A stretch of DNA of 64,000 nt from NCBI RefSeq assembly GCF_036373705.1, contig NW_027102756.1, positions 1 to 64,000 of the forward strand, read 5' to 3'. A model generated the notes under the pieces. That model searched no databases and was not told where the DNA came from. It saw only the letters and a list, made by a program, of their open reading frames with translations. Below, piece by piece: positions 34,851 to 45,516 of this stretch. A program made the translations under genes and the position numbers. The number at the start of each line of letters is the position of its first letter. The stretch's first letter is position 1. The stretch is from Amia ocellicauda (lineage: Eukaryota; Chordata; Actinopteri; Amiiformes; Amiidae).

Positions 34851-36138
34851 CAAGGCCGGCCCTATCGGAATAGGCAAATGCTAGGGGCGCCCGAAAGAGT
34901 GAACATTTGTACGGAGGTTTGTTGCACTCAGTGCTTGTTATTGTGTGGAACCAAGTCACAGCAATTCCTGGTTATTAGCCAATAGGATGTGAGTGTTAAT
35001 ATGGGATGTCCTGTATAGAGCTGCTGTTAGGGAGTCAGTCAGTGAGTTGACTGCGCGCAGATTCCCTGCTCTCTCTGCACTGGGCAACAGCGGCACTTTG
35101 TACTGTCAAAAACAACACAAACACAGCTATTGGGTTTTGCTGATTTCTATACATAAGCAGCTAAAATTGGACATTGTCAACCTCGCCTCTAAAATATAAA
35201 AGTGCGCACACGACCGGGGGTCACGGTGCCATAGCTTGTGTTCACCTAGAAACTCGTCCGGCAGCGGCGGACGCAGCGGATTTCAGTGCAGACGCGTTTC
35301 AGCAGCGACACGTTTCCATCACACCCACCGGCACCGCGTCCAGTTTGCATATATAATGTTGCTTGATATGGGATTTTCCGCTGCTGATGTGTGGTTGTGA
35401 AGCAAAGATATGTTTGAGTCCAAATCTGCCTGATTTCATGGAGATTTTGAGCTGTTTTTTGACTTGTCTCCAGTTGTTAACATCTTCCCCAGAACCCGCA
35501 CCCTGAATTACTCAATCGTCTTCGCCCTCATTTTTCAACACTAATTTTGTGCAGTGCACAGTGGGACAAAGGGAAATGCTACAGACTTTAATCTAATAAG
35601 ACACAAAATGCTTGAAAGTTTCTATTATGTTTATCTATATGACTACAATAATCTTTAACAAATTAAAATGTAAGTGGTCTGAAACCGTTTTAATACAAAT
35701 ATATACATTTATTTAACCAGTTGATTTTTGTACTTTGTGAAATGAATGTACTAAATATAAGCAACGGGGTAAATGACTAATTCACAGATTTAGTCCATGT
35801 CTGGACCTTGACTATACCTTGACCAAGAAATGTGGACCCTGACACAACATAATTGACTACCCCTGCTGTAGAACATTGCTACATTATGCATATTGCACTA
35901 AGGTGTCTGTAATATCGTTTTTTCGTGCAATACTTTTATAATACTGTATTTATAATTCATTTTATGTCACTTGTTTCTTTAATACTGTTTTTATACTGTT
36001 TGTGTGGGGGTTTTGTTTCTAAAATAAAGAAGATCTCAAAGACATAAAGCTATGCAGTCTGTGAGTGTATGAACACAATGACCCTGCGATGCAGGGGGCA
36101 CCACTTAAAATCTTGCCTAGGGCACCAAATTGGCCCTG
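34851..36138. mobile_element. Non-autonomous hAT-like element, 1288 bp
   Basis: Left end 'caaggccggccctatcggaa' with 'gctaggggcgcccg'; right end, read inverted, 'cagggccaatttggtgccct' with 'ggtgccccctgc': imperfect inverted termini of the kind seen in abundant vertebrate hAT-type elements. Outside are 'tgcgaagc' (34843-34850) and 'tgcgcagc' (36139-36146), an 8-bp target duplication with one mismatch. No transposase inside; internal sequence is unrecognised apart from 'aataaagaagatctcaaaga'. Confidence 0.6.
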
Positions 36139-36146
36139 TGCGCAGC

Positions 36147-36591
36147 AACTGACGTTATGCAAACGACATCAAGCTGGATAGTGAGTATGGGGTGAAAAGA
36201 GCAGGAGAGACGGGAGAGAAAGCAGGCAGCAGCGTCATTGTCGCAGAATATTGAACATATGTTCAAAAACACTGCCAAACAGGGTAAGGTTGTTATATTT
36301 ACTACCTAATCTAACAGTTGAGATAGATAACGCTAACTACGTGCTAGCAAACAGTCGTCAACTCCACGCAGAAGGTAGCTAATGTTTTTACTCGTGTGTG
36401 TCTGTGTCTGTCAGATTACACAAAAACTACAAGACCGATTTTCACGAAACTCAGTGGAGGGGTGTAGCATGGGTCAAGGAAGAACACAGTAAATTCTGAC
36501 CATTATCCATCCAGTGGGACTAGCTAGCTACAGTGACCGATTCAGAAGATTTTTACCCTGAATATGTGTGATGTGTCGGCGCTCCATTCAC

Positions 36592-36623
<32 letters not shown>

Positions 36624-36900
36624 GTCTGTGTGTCTGCGTGCGTGCATGCGTGTGTTTGGACTGAAAAAGGTGGTACATGATCTTGGTAAGCAATTTGACA
36701 ACATTGTAGTAAATATTTTCGGTGCATCAAAAAGCGTCCTCGTTAAGATACCAGCAGACAAGCTAATCCAGCACAAATTAGTGCATAAAAAGTAACCAAA
36801 ATGAAGTATTTAAACCTCATAATTGAATACAAAATGAGGGGAAAAACTGCAAAAAGGTCCACTTTTTGAAAAAAAGAACCCCCCTTCCACTAGGCTGGCT
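36147..36900. other. Spacer with (GT)n microsatellite
   Basis: No gene. A (GT)n tract runs about 36590-36622, followed by 'gtctgcgtgcgtgcatgcgt'. The flanks are unremarkable. 'gcaaaaaggtccactttttg' at 36849 is a small foldback. Confidence 0.45.
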
Positions 36901-36977
36901 ACGGGCCTGTTGCAGGAGATGAGTGACAGCAGAAACAGCGCACAGTTAATAGCGCTCTTCCGGGTCTTTCCGGAGTT

Positions 36978-37049
36978 GCCCGAGTAGCTCAGTCGGGAGC
37001 GCGTCAGACTGAAGGTATGAAGCCCCAGGTCCGATCCCTGGCTCTGGCA
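36978..37049 (+). tRNA. tRNA-Phe(GAA)-like sequence, pseudogene or SINE head
   Basis: 72-nt cloverleaf-like sequence. Acceptor 'gcccgag' pairs with 'ctctggc' except one position. The D arm and A box are 'tagctcagtcgggagcg'; the anticodon loop 'ctgaagg' gives anticodon GAA; the T arm and B box are 'ccaggtccgatccctgg', with a perfect CCAGG/CCTGG stem and near-consensus GGTCCGATCC. An A follows the acceptor. Compared with vertebrate tRNA-Phe it has a mismatch in the anticodon stem and a variable loop one base short, and it lies in a repeated unit (copy A at 34.1-34.4 kb), so a tRNA-derived repeat is more likely than a working gene. Confidence 0.55.
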
Positions 37050-37077
37050 ATGAGCTACACTGTTTCCACTTCCACAC

Positions 37078-37173
37078 TTTTACTCTGCACAACAATCTGA
37101 CGCAGAGCAACCATGATTTTACAGCGAAGTGAAATCATGGTCACTCTGCTTCAGATTGTTCTGCAAAGTAAAA
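37078..37173. ncRNA. 96-nt near-perfect foldback after the tRNA-like head
   Basis: 'ttttactctgcacaacaatc' at the left pairs with 'gattgttctgcaaagtaaaa' at the right; the two 45-base arms differ at only about six positions around a 6-base loop 'agcgaa'. The length and mismatch pattern resemble a microRNA-type precursor or a young foldback element. It is 28 bases downstream of the tRNA-Phe-like sequence, so a Pol III transcript could in principle include it. No expression evidence. Confidence 0.4.
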
Positions 37174-37884
37174 GCTTTCATTTCATGTTGTGTAAAAAAA
37201 GTGCAAAAGTCCAAAAGTGTCTTGACAAGTGTTGAAATTAAAGCTAGACCCACGCTAACGCGATTCTTTAAATCCCAGACGATATTTAAAATGGTGGGCT
37301 GCTCACATTTAACGACAGGCAGGATTTCACGGAATTTAGGTCTTTTGCATCATGATGCCCCAAAACAACTATTGTTATTTGAGGTATTTGAATCAATACT
37401 TATGAAAGTCAAAATCAAAAACTCAAAATAATGTAACTTGTTTTCGTGGATGTGCTCGACTCTCATTGGCTGCTGCCGGTCTCGGACCCGAGTCGCATCT
37501 TTAATATGAATCGTGTTGGATCTGCTCGCCTGCCTGGCGAGCTGCAGGTTTGAGCAGAGGGCAGCGGCTCATCAGTTAGGCCCCGACCTGCTGCTTTCTG
37601 TTCAACCGGACACTCAATGACTCCATTGAATGAACAACCGGCTTAGATTGTACTTTTCAAATTGTGTAAAAAAGAGTTGGTTCTTTAATATGTTATTCAT
37701 ACAATTCTATGCTTAACTTAAACCCTCTACAGTTAAAAATATTGAAAATGCTCTGATTAAGGTTCAATTAAGCAATCGAGAGCTCTGTTGGAACAGATAC
37801 CACAGGCAGTGCCCATCTTGCCCATCTTGCCAAAGACTATCAACATCAATATTATTAGCATTAGTAATGTAACTATTCTCAATT
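37174..37884. other. Spacer, nothing recognised
   Basis: AT-rich at the start, with a GC-rich stretch at 37450-37620 ('ggctgctgccggtctcggac'). No coding or RNA feature can be supported. Confidence 0.4.
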
Positions 37885-39970
37885 TCCCAGCTGAGCTCAC
37901 AGACACTTTCACTGACCCCCCCCTCCTTCCTGGGGGGTGAATCCCTTCCTAATTGATAGGGTATTTCTGTTAGTGAAAGGACTATTTCCATACAATTTCA
38001 TGACTTTAGACTTTAAACTATATCTCATTCAATGATTTATTTATTTTACATTAAGTTATACCTTCAGTAACTTCCTTATTTTCCCTCATATTCCATTCAA
38101 CCACCATCACAACTCTCATGCTGAAAGTGGCAGCACATGTCTTTCACACATATCAAACTCCCTTTTTCCAGCTTCCCAAGCCTTATTAACTCTTAAACCC
38201 GTCGTCAACTTCCTCAAACCTTCCTCAACATCGCTCAGACCCACTAAATTGCTCTGTATCCTAACAGCTGTTCTTTCTCCTTTTCCTAATTTCTTACAAG
38301 AAAATTCAAGTTATATTTATTGACATGTATTATTACTATTTATACACACATTTCACTCCATTATTTTAACTAAAATATTTACTTAACAAAATATCTTTTA
38401 GAAAATAAGCCTTTTAATTGATTTCAATAATGATTCCCAGGTACCTCAGGAAAACAAAGTTTCAAAAAATGTGTCCAGTCAATGATTTCCCCAATGAAGA
38501 GTTTGCGTGGGCACTAAGACTGTCCACCTGCGCGGCTCATATGTCCTTATTGTGTCAACTTCCTCCTATTGAAGTCCAATCTACACCGGTACATGTTCAG
38601 AAGAACTGTTCCCGAAACTAGGTTGAACTGATCAATAGTTAATTTCTTACCTACACATTGTATTTAGGGATCTTATATCTGGGAATTTCAAAAACTCTTC
38701 ATTGTGGAACTCACAGCTACCAAACGACCCTTTAATTTCCTGGAGTATCTGGTTATCTATTGAAGACTCTGTATAGGAAGTTGAAGAAAGTGTTTTGTGA
38801 TAATTATATAATGTTTTATATTAATACTAGCATTAGAAGTAGTTTGTATACAGACTGAGCAGATTAGATTTAGCAGCACAAGTAAAGGGTCAACAAGGTT
38901 GGTTTGTTAGAAACTCCTGTCAGAAATGAAAGATCACCCAGTGCCGAAATAGCCTACAGATGTCTGCTGAGAATTTGTTTATGACTTAATCGTTTCTCCA
39001 GATAGGCAGGAATTGTTTCTGTTAACGAGCGATTGACACTAGGTAAATGACGACCGTGGGATCGCATCTTCCTAGTGCACATCAAAGACGGACATCTGCT
39101 TTGGATCCATCACCTCTTCACGGGAGGACAGATCATAAAACGGACCCGGACCTGTATCTTCTGATTGGATGAACGGCCATAAGATGTTACGTCATTTTCC
39201 TATAAAGCTGCACTCATGTTGGTAAACATTAAGTTCTCACTGAAGGAATTATTCCTGACGTGGGGCTTCCGAGCGGCTCGATTAAAGTTCTATTTGCTTT
39301 ATCTCCACGATTTCTCCACTTATTTCCGAGACGGTTCTACATCTATGTATTCATATCTTCACCATATTTTACTGTTTCCTCAGATTCCCATTTCAGAAAT
39401 TAGCTCAAATTCAATTTTCAACATTTTATTTTGTATTTCTGGGTTGTAAAATAGTATTTTATTTTTATTTTCTCCTTTAAATGGTTCAATGTTAATTTAG
39501 CTCACTTCTTCAATGCTTGTCATTTTATATTTCTATTGTATCCTTCAAATTCGTACCCTTTGACTACTTCACTCATCTTAAATCCAAGGTCTAATTTATT
39601 TCAGGTATTTTATGCTGGCCCCAAACATTTTCTGAAAATAAGACTATAATATATCACTATTCTGTTTACATTCTCCTGCCTGGATTTTACATCAGGCTGT
39701 CAGGGCTGCACCAGAGTGCTGCTCCTGTGGATTTCAGCCTTTCATTTCCGTTTAATTTGACTTTATAGAATTTGTCCATAATATGATTTTTAACAAACAA
39801 ATCCTTGTCCTTCTGGGTCTTAGACGACACCATTACTATTTATTTACTTTATTATTACTTTATTTTTATTATTTAGTGTATATTGTGTATTACTTTAACA
39901 TTATTCTCATAATAGAATATATAATTTATTTATAATTTGTGATGCCTTATGCACTCTATATGCACTCTAT
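37885..39970 (+). repeat. AT-rich repeat family R, copy b, with promoter-like insert
   Basis: Same landmarks as copy a ('cctaattgatagggtatttc', 'ccagcttcccaagcctt', 'ggctgtcagggctgcaccag'). Between about 38440 and 39450 it carries a segment absent from copy a; the first 300 bases of that segment are also present (inverted) in copy c. The end of the extra segment looks like an LTR promoter: 'ttacgtca' at 39188, 'cctataaagctgcactcatg' at 39199, and 'cgattaaagttctatttgct' downstream. Likely LTR-element sequence; fossil, ends not fixed. Confidence 0.5.
39188..39208 (+). promoter_or_regulatory. CRE-like site and TATA box of an LTR-like promoter
   Basis: 'ttacgtca' lies about 12 bases upstream of 'tataaag' (39201), and 'gattggat' (inverted CCAAT type) lies further upstream at about 39162. 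Spacing and order are those of a retroviral U3 promoter. It drives no recognisable gene here. Confidence 0.4.
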
Positions 39971-40018
39971 ATACAGTTAAATGTTTAGATCCAGCCTGGA
40001 GCTGAACCTCTGGAGCCA

Positions 40019-42357
40019 CTGGGGAGCTGTTCAGTTGACGGGAGCTCTCTGACTCTATTTTAAATCTATATGTGTTTGTTTGTGGGATTATGTGTATTTG
40101 ATTACATGTTTTCATTGTTTAAACTTGGTTTTATACAAGTCCTTGCCAATAGTAACAATGTCTTTGCTTTAATTTATGAATTTATGGTTAGACTTAAACA
40201 TACTGCTATTAATCAGTCTGTGTAACAGGGCCAAGTGAGTGATTGATTGATTGGATTTTGCTGATCCTATTAGCTATATTCCAATCAATTGATCTAAAAC
40301 AGCAATTAACCCGTTTTTTTTTTGTTTTTTTTTGGCTTGTTGTGAATTTTGGCTTTACATTGAAGAGTTTGTATTGTGTTCTTTTGTAGTTGAAATTGCG
40401 GTTGGAAGATCGTATTTTTTTTTCGCCACACTGCTCGGCCGCACCACTCGCACTGACTGAATGTTGTGTTGAGGTGTGTGTGCTGCACCAAACGGGAGCA
40501 CCGGGACAATGTCATCATACGCAGCACATCAACACAACATTCATACTTTTATTCTGTCTTTTTTTTTTTTTTTGGCTTGTTGTGAATTTTGGCTTTACAT
40601 TGAAGAGTTTGTATTGTGTCCTTTTTTAGTTGAAATTGCTGTTGTAATTGTGGTAACTTATATTGGTGTGTTTATTGTATGGTTTATCTGATGTTTATAT
40701 TGTGGTTTCTTTTCACTTACATTGGTGTTTATTGTATGTTTTTTTTTAGTATTTCTTTAATGAAGGTCAATTGCGGTTTTATTATAATAATTGGTCGTAT
40801 GTATTTGAGGGAGAAATTAACTTAACTGTTTAATGGATATTGACTTTTTATGGATTGTTTAGTGATACTGTGATTGTTATTCTATTTGCCTAAATTGCAC
40901 ATTGTGTACCCAGCGTATTAAATTGGTTATTAAAAAGACTTGGTTATATACTTCCTCTTGGCTTTTCACTCTCCCTTTAACATCACTAATTTTAGCTTCC
41001 AGGGTTATTCGACCGGACCGTCCGGTAAACCAAAGGTGGTGGCAGCTACACGCTCCTCTGTCAAATCCAGTTAGGACACGACCTTACTAGGACAGGTTTC
41101 GTTTCAGTACATATTGATGATCCTGTACTGTTATCCTAACCAACAAAGGCAGATGTGACAAATTAATGCATAACAATAATATTAGTAAATTGGGTTTGAT
41201 GTATAAGGTGTTGTAGATTATGCAATAGATCTCAACGTAATTTACTGACAGACATCACTCTTTATCACTTTCACTTTTGAAGGAACTGCTTTGTATTCTG
41301 TGTATTGTTTTATTGTAGTGCTGCTTCCTTTCTTGGCCAGGTTTTACTTGCAAACGTGATTTTATTCTCAATGTAAGCTCAAAGTCAAATAGTTTAAATA
41401 AGAAAACAATGTATTGAAATGAGAACATCATGAACCTGTGTAATTGTGCTGAAGGACAAGCACTGAAAGCAGAGAGAATTTTGTGTTTGGCATTGAATAG
41501 CCTTAAAGAAAACTATGCCGTTTTTGGAAACTTTCATATTTAAGTTGAATGTAGGCAAAAACATTCCAGTCACTCTGAAGAGAGAATACAGTTTACTGTG
41601 CGAATAAGTAGCCCCTGAATTGAAGATAAAAATCAAAAGTGCTGTTCGTAATTAGTTTACACTTTTACATCAGATGTCTTGTTTTTGCGTTCCAAATTGA
41701 GGAGTTGTGGCATATAATGTAAATGAAGTTACTTCACTAGTAGTGCGATTTCTACGTTGTGTATGTGTGTTTGTATATATGAACTCATACATTTTTTAAA
41801 GATTGTATTTGGAAAACAAATTCAGGTATAGCACGTGTCCCCCTTTTGAATGGGTTCTATATATAACATTTTAAAACGAATGGTTCTGTGTAGAACGCTA
41901 TGTTTGGGGGTTCTTCATGTAACCCCTTTGAAGGGGTTCTACATAGAACCATAAAGGGATCCACCAGAGCGATTACTCGAGGAACCCTTTATGGTTCTGT
42001 GCAGAACAATATCTTCTAAGAGTGTGGAGTGTCGCCACACAATTTCTCTCAGAGGGCTTTTGACCAATGGCAATCCAATCCTGAATGACATCACCACTAT
42101 CCTGTTGTACTTTATGCGAGAGATGTATTAAGTAGTTTATAATGAGAAGAATAACAATAATCACCTGTTTTTCATAGTTGCCTATAGGTTTTGTATCCAT
42201 TGTCTCCTTCATATTAGGAAAGGAAGTTGATCCATAGCCTACTCAGAGACAACTGAGAGTTGGTCTCTGAGCAGCAGCACAAAGGGGTCGAGTCTCTCAA
42301 TGTCCGTGTGTTGGAGATATTCCACCATATTGGTCCCAGCCTTTAAAACAATGTTAA
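40019..42357 (-). repeat. Right arm of the 2.34-kb inverted repeat
   Basis: Mirror of 30922-33265, from 'ctggggagctgttcagttga' to 'ggctttaaaacaatgttaa' type sequence. Differences by eye are about 2%, plus three structural ones: a 30-base segment inverted at 40118-40147, an inserted block with a local duplication at about 40330-40620, and loss of about 270 bases at about 41227. The right direct repeat begins two bases beyond the arm. Confidence 0.9.
40422..40558 (-). repeat. Inserted copy of the 23984-24121 segment
   Basis: About 137 bases, 'cgccacactgctcggccgca' through 'catacttttattctgtc', nearly identical to the reverse complement of 23984-24121. It carries the same 84-base foldback (40459-40542). 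It is bracketed by a direct duplication of roughly 75 bases of arm sequence ('ggcttgttgtgaattttggc' occurs at 40335 and again at 40574), absent from the left arm. Confidence 0.75.
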
Positions 42358-42358
42358 T

Positions 42359-42797
42359 GAAAGGTACTCACAGTCATTTTAAATATTACATCCTGTAGTG
42401 TTTCCTTTCAAAATATAATCTTATTATGACTTGAACTAAATAAATCCTTTGACCCACTAATACCAAATTACAGTTAGGGGGGCCACAGGTGTGATTTGAA
42501 AATACGATCTTCCATGTCTTTCTGTTGTGTTTTGACCTGGGGATCTGTAATTGTCCAAGTGGCTACTGCACATGTACTTATTTTATATTAAATGTGTTAT
42601 TTAATTAGGCTTGGTTCTGGTGAGCATGTACAAGACGTCAGCTTTTTAAATAACTGTGTGTATTGGATCATACACATTTTAGAAATACTCTCTCAAACTT
42701 CCCGCATTGGTACCTCACCAGGGAGGTAGAAAAAAGCAATAGCATTGAAAAAGTGTGATTGTAGTTCTGCTCTTCTGCAATATATTTCTACAAGATC
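42359..42797. repeat. 439-bp direct repeat, right copy (DR-A')
   Basis: Starts 'gaaaggtactcacagtcatt', ends 'tttctacaagatc', identical boundaries to 30470-30908. Beyond 42797 the sequence diverges completely into the virus-like block. The two copies share orientation although the arms between them are inverted, so they were not produced by simple inverted duplication of one larger segment. Confidence 0.85.
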
Positions 42798-43314
42798 AAG
42801 AACGGGCTCTGAAAACACTGAGGGTACAGGACGAGGACAGCGAAGCAATGAGCAACACTTGATACAGGATAAGAGCAACGGATACTTAGAATTTATAGGT
42901 GTAGGCCCCGTAGTAAAATATTCCCATCCGTTTTCATGGTACAATACTTTGATAATGACCCCCAATAGTCTTTCAAATGCCTGAATATCTGAAAAACATT
43001 TTTTTTTTCTGAATTGAAAACCCTAGCTGGCTATGCATTCGTTTGGCACCATCTAACATTTCGGAATCTGTGCATTCTTTACCCTTCCACAGGCGGTACA
43101 CACTGGCAGCAAAACATAAATTGTTACCTTGGTTTATGTCTATTATTTTACAAAATAAAATACCTTTTAAGCGCCTCCGCGCACCACCACCACCTTGCAT
43201 ATTTCTAATCACAGTGACCGTTATTCGCAAACTCAAATGTGATAGAATTTTGTTGTGACTTTGTAGTAAATTAGCTATGCTCTCTAAGAAATCTGCAGCG
43301 TCCAGCTCCCCCAC
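42798..43314 (-). mobile_element. Polinton/adintovirus-like DNA polymerase N-terminus (fossil)
   Basis: Minus-strand sequence starting at an ATG at 43314 ('MGELDAADFLESIANLLQ'). It continues with 'RITVTVIRNMQGGGGARRRL' and 'DINQGNNLCFAASVYRLWKG', a glycine/basic patch and a 'NLCFAASV' box like the 'NLCLARAL'-type box before the exonuclease domain in protein-primed B-family polymerases of Polintons and adintoviruses; 'HSQLGFSIQKKK' also fits. No exonuclease or polymerase palm is present: the piece is cut at the direct repeat near 42797. Only 15 bases separate it from the upstream frame. Assignment is by remembered family pattern, not a search. Fossil, incomplete. Confidence 0.5.
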
Positions 43315-43329
43315 ATTTCGACTCCTCGA

Positions 43330-43908
43330 TTAGAAAGGATTATGTAATGACCCCGAGCTCGGTCTCAGCTGTACAAAATCATTAGGACCCACATTGTGTG
43401 ATATTTCATTTAGCAATCCTTGCACAGCTCCATGCACAATACGGACAGCATTCATATAAGATTGTACCAGATCCAGGTTCACAAACCTGAATTCTTCATA
43501 AAACTCCATACCCCGAAACCTATTAATTTCTCGGTCATAGCGACGAATAATCTCCAAAAACCCCCGAGGAGGGTCTTCGCCAACGCCACCCTCAGCCATT
43601 TGTTCATCATTTTCATTATTCATCTCTAACATTGCAGCATCACCACCCCCGATCTGATTATCATTGTTATTAGCTACCGATGCTAGTTCCTTAGATACAT
43701 CCTGATCTATATATTCCTGAATTTCCAAGTTTACCGGATGGCCTCCCGTCTGGAGAGTGTGCAACAGTGTCTGTGACCGTGCTAATTGTGACACATTTGT
43801 TCTAAATTTAAGCCTACGCAGCATTCTTTTCGCAGCATTAATTTTATTTCGCATTACCCCCCTAATTACACAAGCAGACTGACAGATTTTGTGCTTCTCC
43901 TTTTTCAT
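43330..43908 (-). CDS. Unidentified 192-aa protein of the virus-like block
   Basis: A single open frame beginning at ATG 43908. The N-terminus is basic ('MRNKINAAKRMLRRLKFRTN'), the middle is acidic and Asn-rich ('AMLEMNNENDEQMAEGG'), and the C-terminal third is probably helical ('FLEIIRRYDREINRFRGMEF', 'AVRIVHGAVQGLLNEISHNV'). I recognise no family. It lies 87 bases after the frame upstream and 15 bases before the polymerase-like start, on the same strand, which suggests one polycistronic or alternatively spliced transcript as in compact DNA viruses. Codon use is ordinary for the region. A long open frame in a decayed window implies recent activity or constraint. Confidence 0.55.
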   Translation of the reverse strand: MKKEKHKICQSACVIRGVMRNKINAAKRMLRRLKFRTNVSQLARSQTLLHTLQTGGHPVNLEIQEYIDQDVSKELASVANNNDNQIGGGDAAMLEMNNENDEQMAEGGVGEDPPRGFLEIIRRYDREINRFRGMEFYEEFRFVNLDLVQSYMNAVRIVHGAVQGLLNEISHNVGPNDFVQLRPSSGSLHNPF

Positions 43909-43995
43909 TGTTTGTCAATTGTTGTTTTCAGAATTGGTTGTTTTTTGTAACAACCCTTCTCGATCTTGCAGAGACTGATTGATTCACAGTGTGAA

Positions 43996-44562
43996 TTACA
44001 GATTCATCAAACTCTCATCAGAAACGGGGCAATTCCCTATTTGTTTTAACAAATTTGTCAAAACATGTATTATGCACTGAGCGGTGTTTAACGCCTCCAC
44101 AAGCTGACTGCATATCTTGCTAAACACCAGGGCCCTACAATCACCAGGGGTCTGTATGTCAACACAGGGTGATTGATCACATTTCATCTCAGTATCCCCA
44201 CTAGTGGTGGCTTTAACCGTGCTTTTACCCCGTTTACCTCTTTTTACAGTAGCGGAGCTCGGTCGGTTCACTTTCACACATTGCACCCCCACATCGGTGG
44301 TGTCGTGTGCCACCCGGTTTGTCTTACTCAGGGCTTTTCTGGGCGCTGTGTTTCCCCTTTGTGTGACTGGTGGCTGTCTCCCCCGCTGTAGAACGGACCT
44401 CCCTTTATCAGCACGATCGGATCTCTTCACCTGTTTTCCACTTGACAAGCCTCTCAAGCAGGGCAATGCAGGCTGTGCCGCATTTTTAGCTATAATAAAA
44501 CAAACATGTCAATTACACTTTATACAGTGACTTTTCACTACATTTCGAACAAATACAAAATA

Positions 44563-44593
<31 letters not shown>

Positions 44594-45144
44594 AACATTG
44601 GTAAAAACGGTGAATGTTACACACCTCCATTCAAAGTTTGCTCTGTGACTTGGGGTGGGTGGGGGAGTGCTTAGTTATGTGGGTTAAACAACTGTCAAAT
44701 CAAAAAACAAACATTGGTCCCATAAATGTACACAATATAATGTTTTAGAAGATGTAATTAATTTATAATATGTAACAACTTGTTCTATGGCATACCATGA
44801 AATCTGAATAAAACTGGCCATTAAACACATTGCTTTGGCCCACCTTCAGAACACGTGTCTCCTGCGGTTTGGAAGGCGCTGTTCGGGACGTAGGCATTGG
44901 GGGTTGCGAGTTCCACTCTCCGTGGTCCCCTGCGGGGTGCTCGGCCCGACAGTCTCGGCTCTGTTATTCTGTGCTGTAATATCTCGGTTCTCTCTCACCT
45001 TAAATTATACAAACCATGAACTATGCATGATATACTAACACTTTTAAACCCAACTCTATTACTATAAAAAACATTCTTACCATCAATACATGATAACGCA
45101 TTTACTAGCTCTTCCTCATCAAATGGACCCCAGTCAGATGCCAT
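43996..45144 (-). CDS. Unidentified spliced gene of the virus-like block, minus strand
   Basis: A first short coding block from ATG 45144 to 45081 is acidic ('MASDWGPFDEEELVNALSCI') and ends at a strong donor 'gtaagaatg'. A second block from 44489 (acceptor 'ttgttttattatag') to the stop at 43996 is in phase with it. The second block is basic and Ser/Thr-rich ('SATVKRGKRGKSTVKATTSG') with a hydrophobic C-terminal helix ('LVEALNTAQCIIHVLTNLLK'). An acidic head followed by a basic body is reminiscent of viral regulatory proteins, but I cannot name a homologue. A TATA-like box 'cataaataag' lies about 65 bases upstream of the start. The block looks whole. Confidence 0.5.
44562..44590. repeat. (ATT)n microsatellite in the intron of the minus-strand gene
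   Basis: About nine ATT units lying between the two coding blocks of the spliced minus-strand gene at 43996-45144. Confidence 0.9.
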
Positions 45145-45202
45145 TATGAAGAGTGTGTCCCTTCATATATTATATTGGATGTGTAAAATTAACTGCTTGG
45201 AG

Positions 45203-45216
45203 CGGCTTATTTATGG
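45203..45216 (-). promoter_or_regulatory. TATA box for the minus-strand gene
   Basis: On the minus strand 'ccataaataagccgc' lies about 60-70 bases upstream of ATG 45144 and is preceded by a run of seven C. Position and sequence fit a Pol II core promoter. It faces away from the plus-strand gene's TATA box about 460 bases away. Confidence 0.5.
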
Positions 45217-45516
45217 GGGGGCAAAATGGTATTTCATAATTTTTCTAAGAATCACACAAAATTGTATTCCACATAACATACCAGGAAACCGCCAAAAATG
45301 TTGTTCTTATTACAGAATTCAGTTGGGGCGGTATGTTGGGGTGTCTATTTCACTCCGATAAAGTTGATCTCCAACAGACATCTGTATCTATGCGTGCTAT
45401 GGTCATGGTCTCACGTTCAAAACAACGTGTACACACTGGGTGAGGTGACCATTTGGAGAGATAAATTGTTATCACATATTTGTTATGGACACGAGCCTAA
45501 TGGGTACAAATGACTG

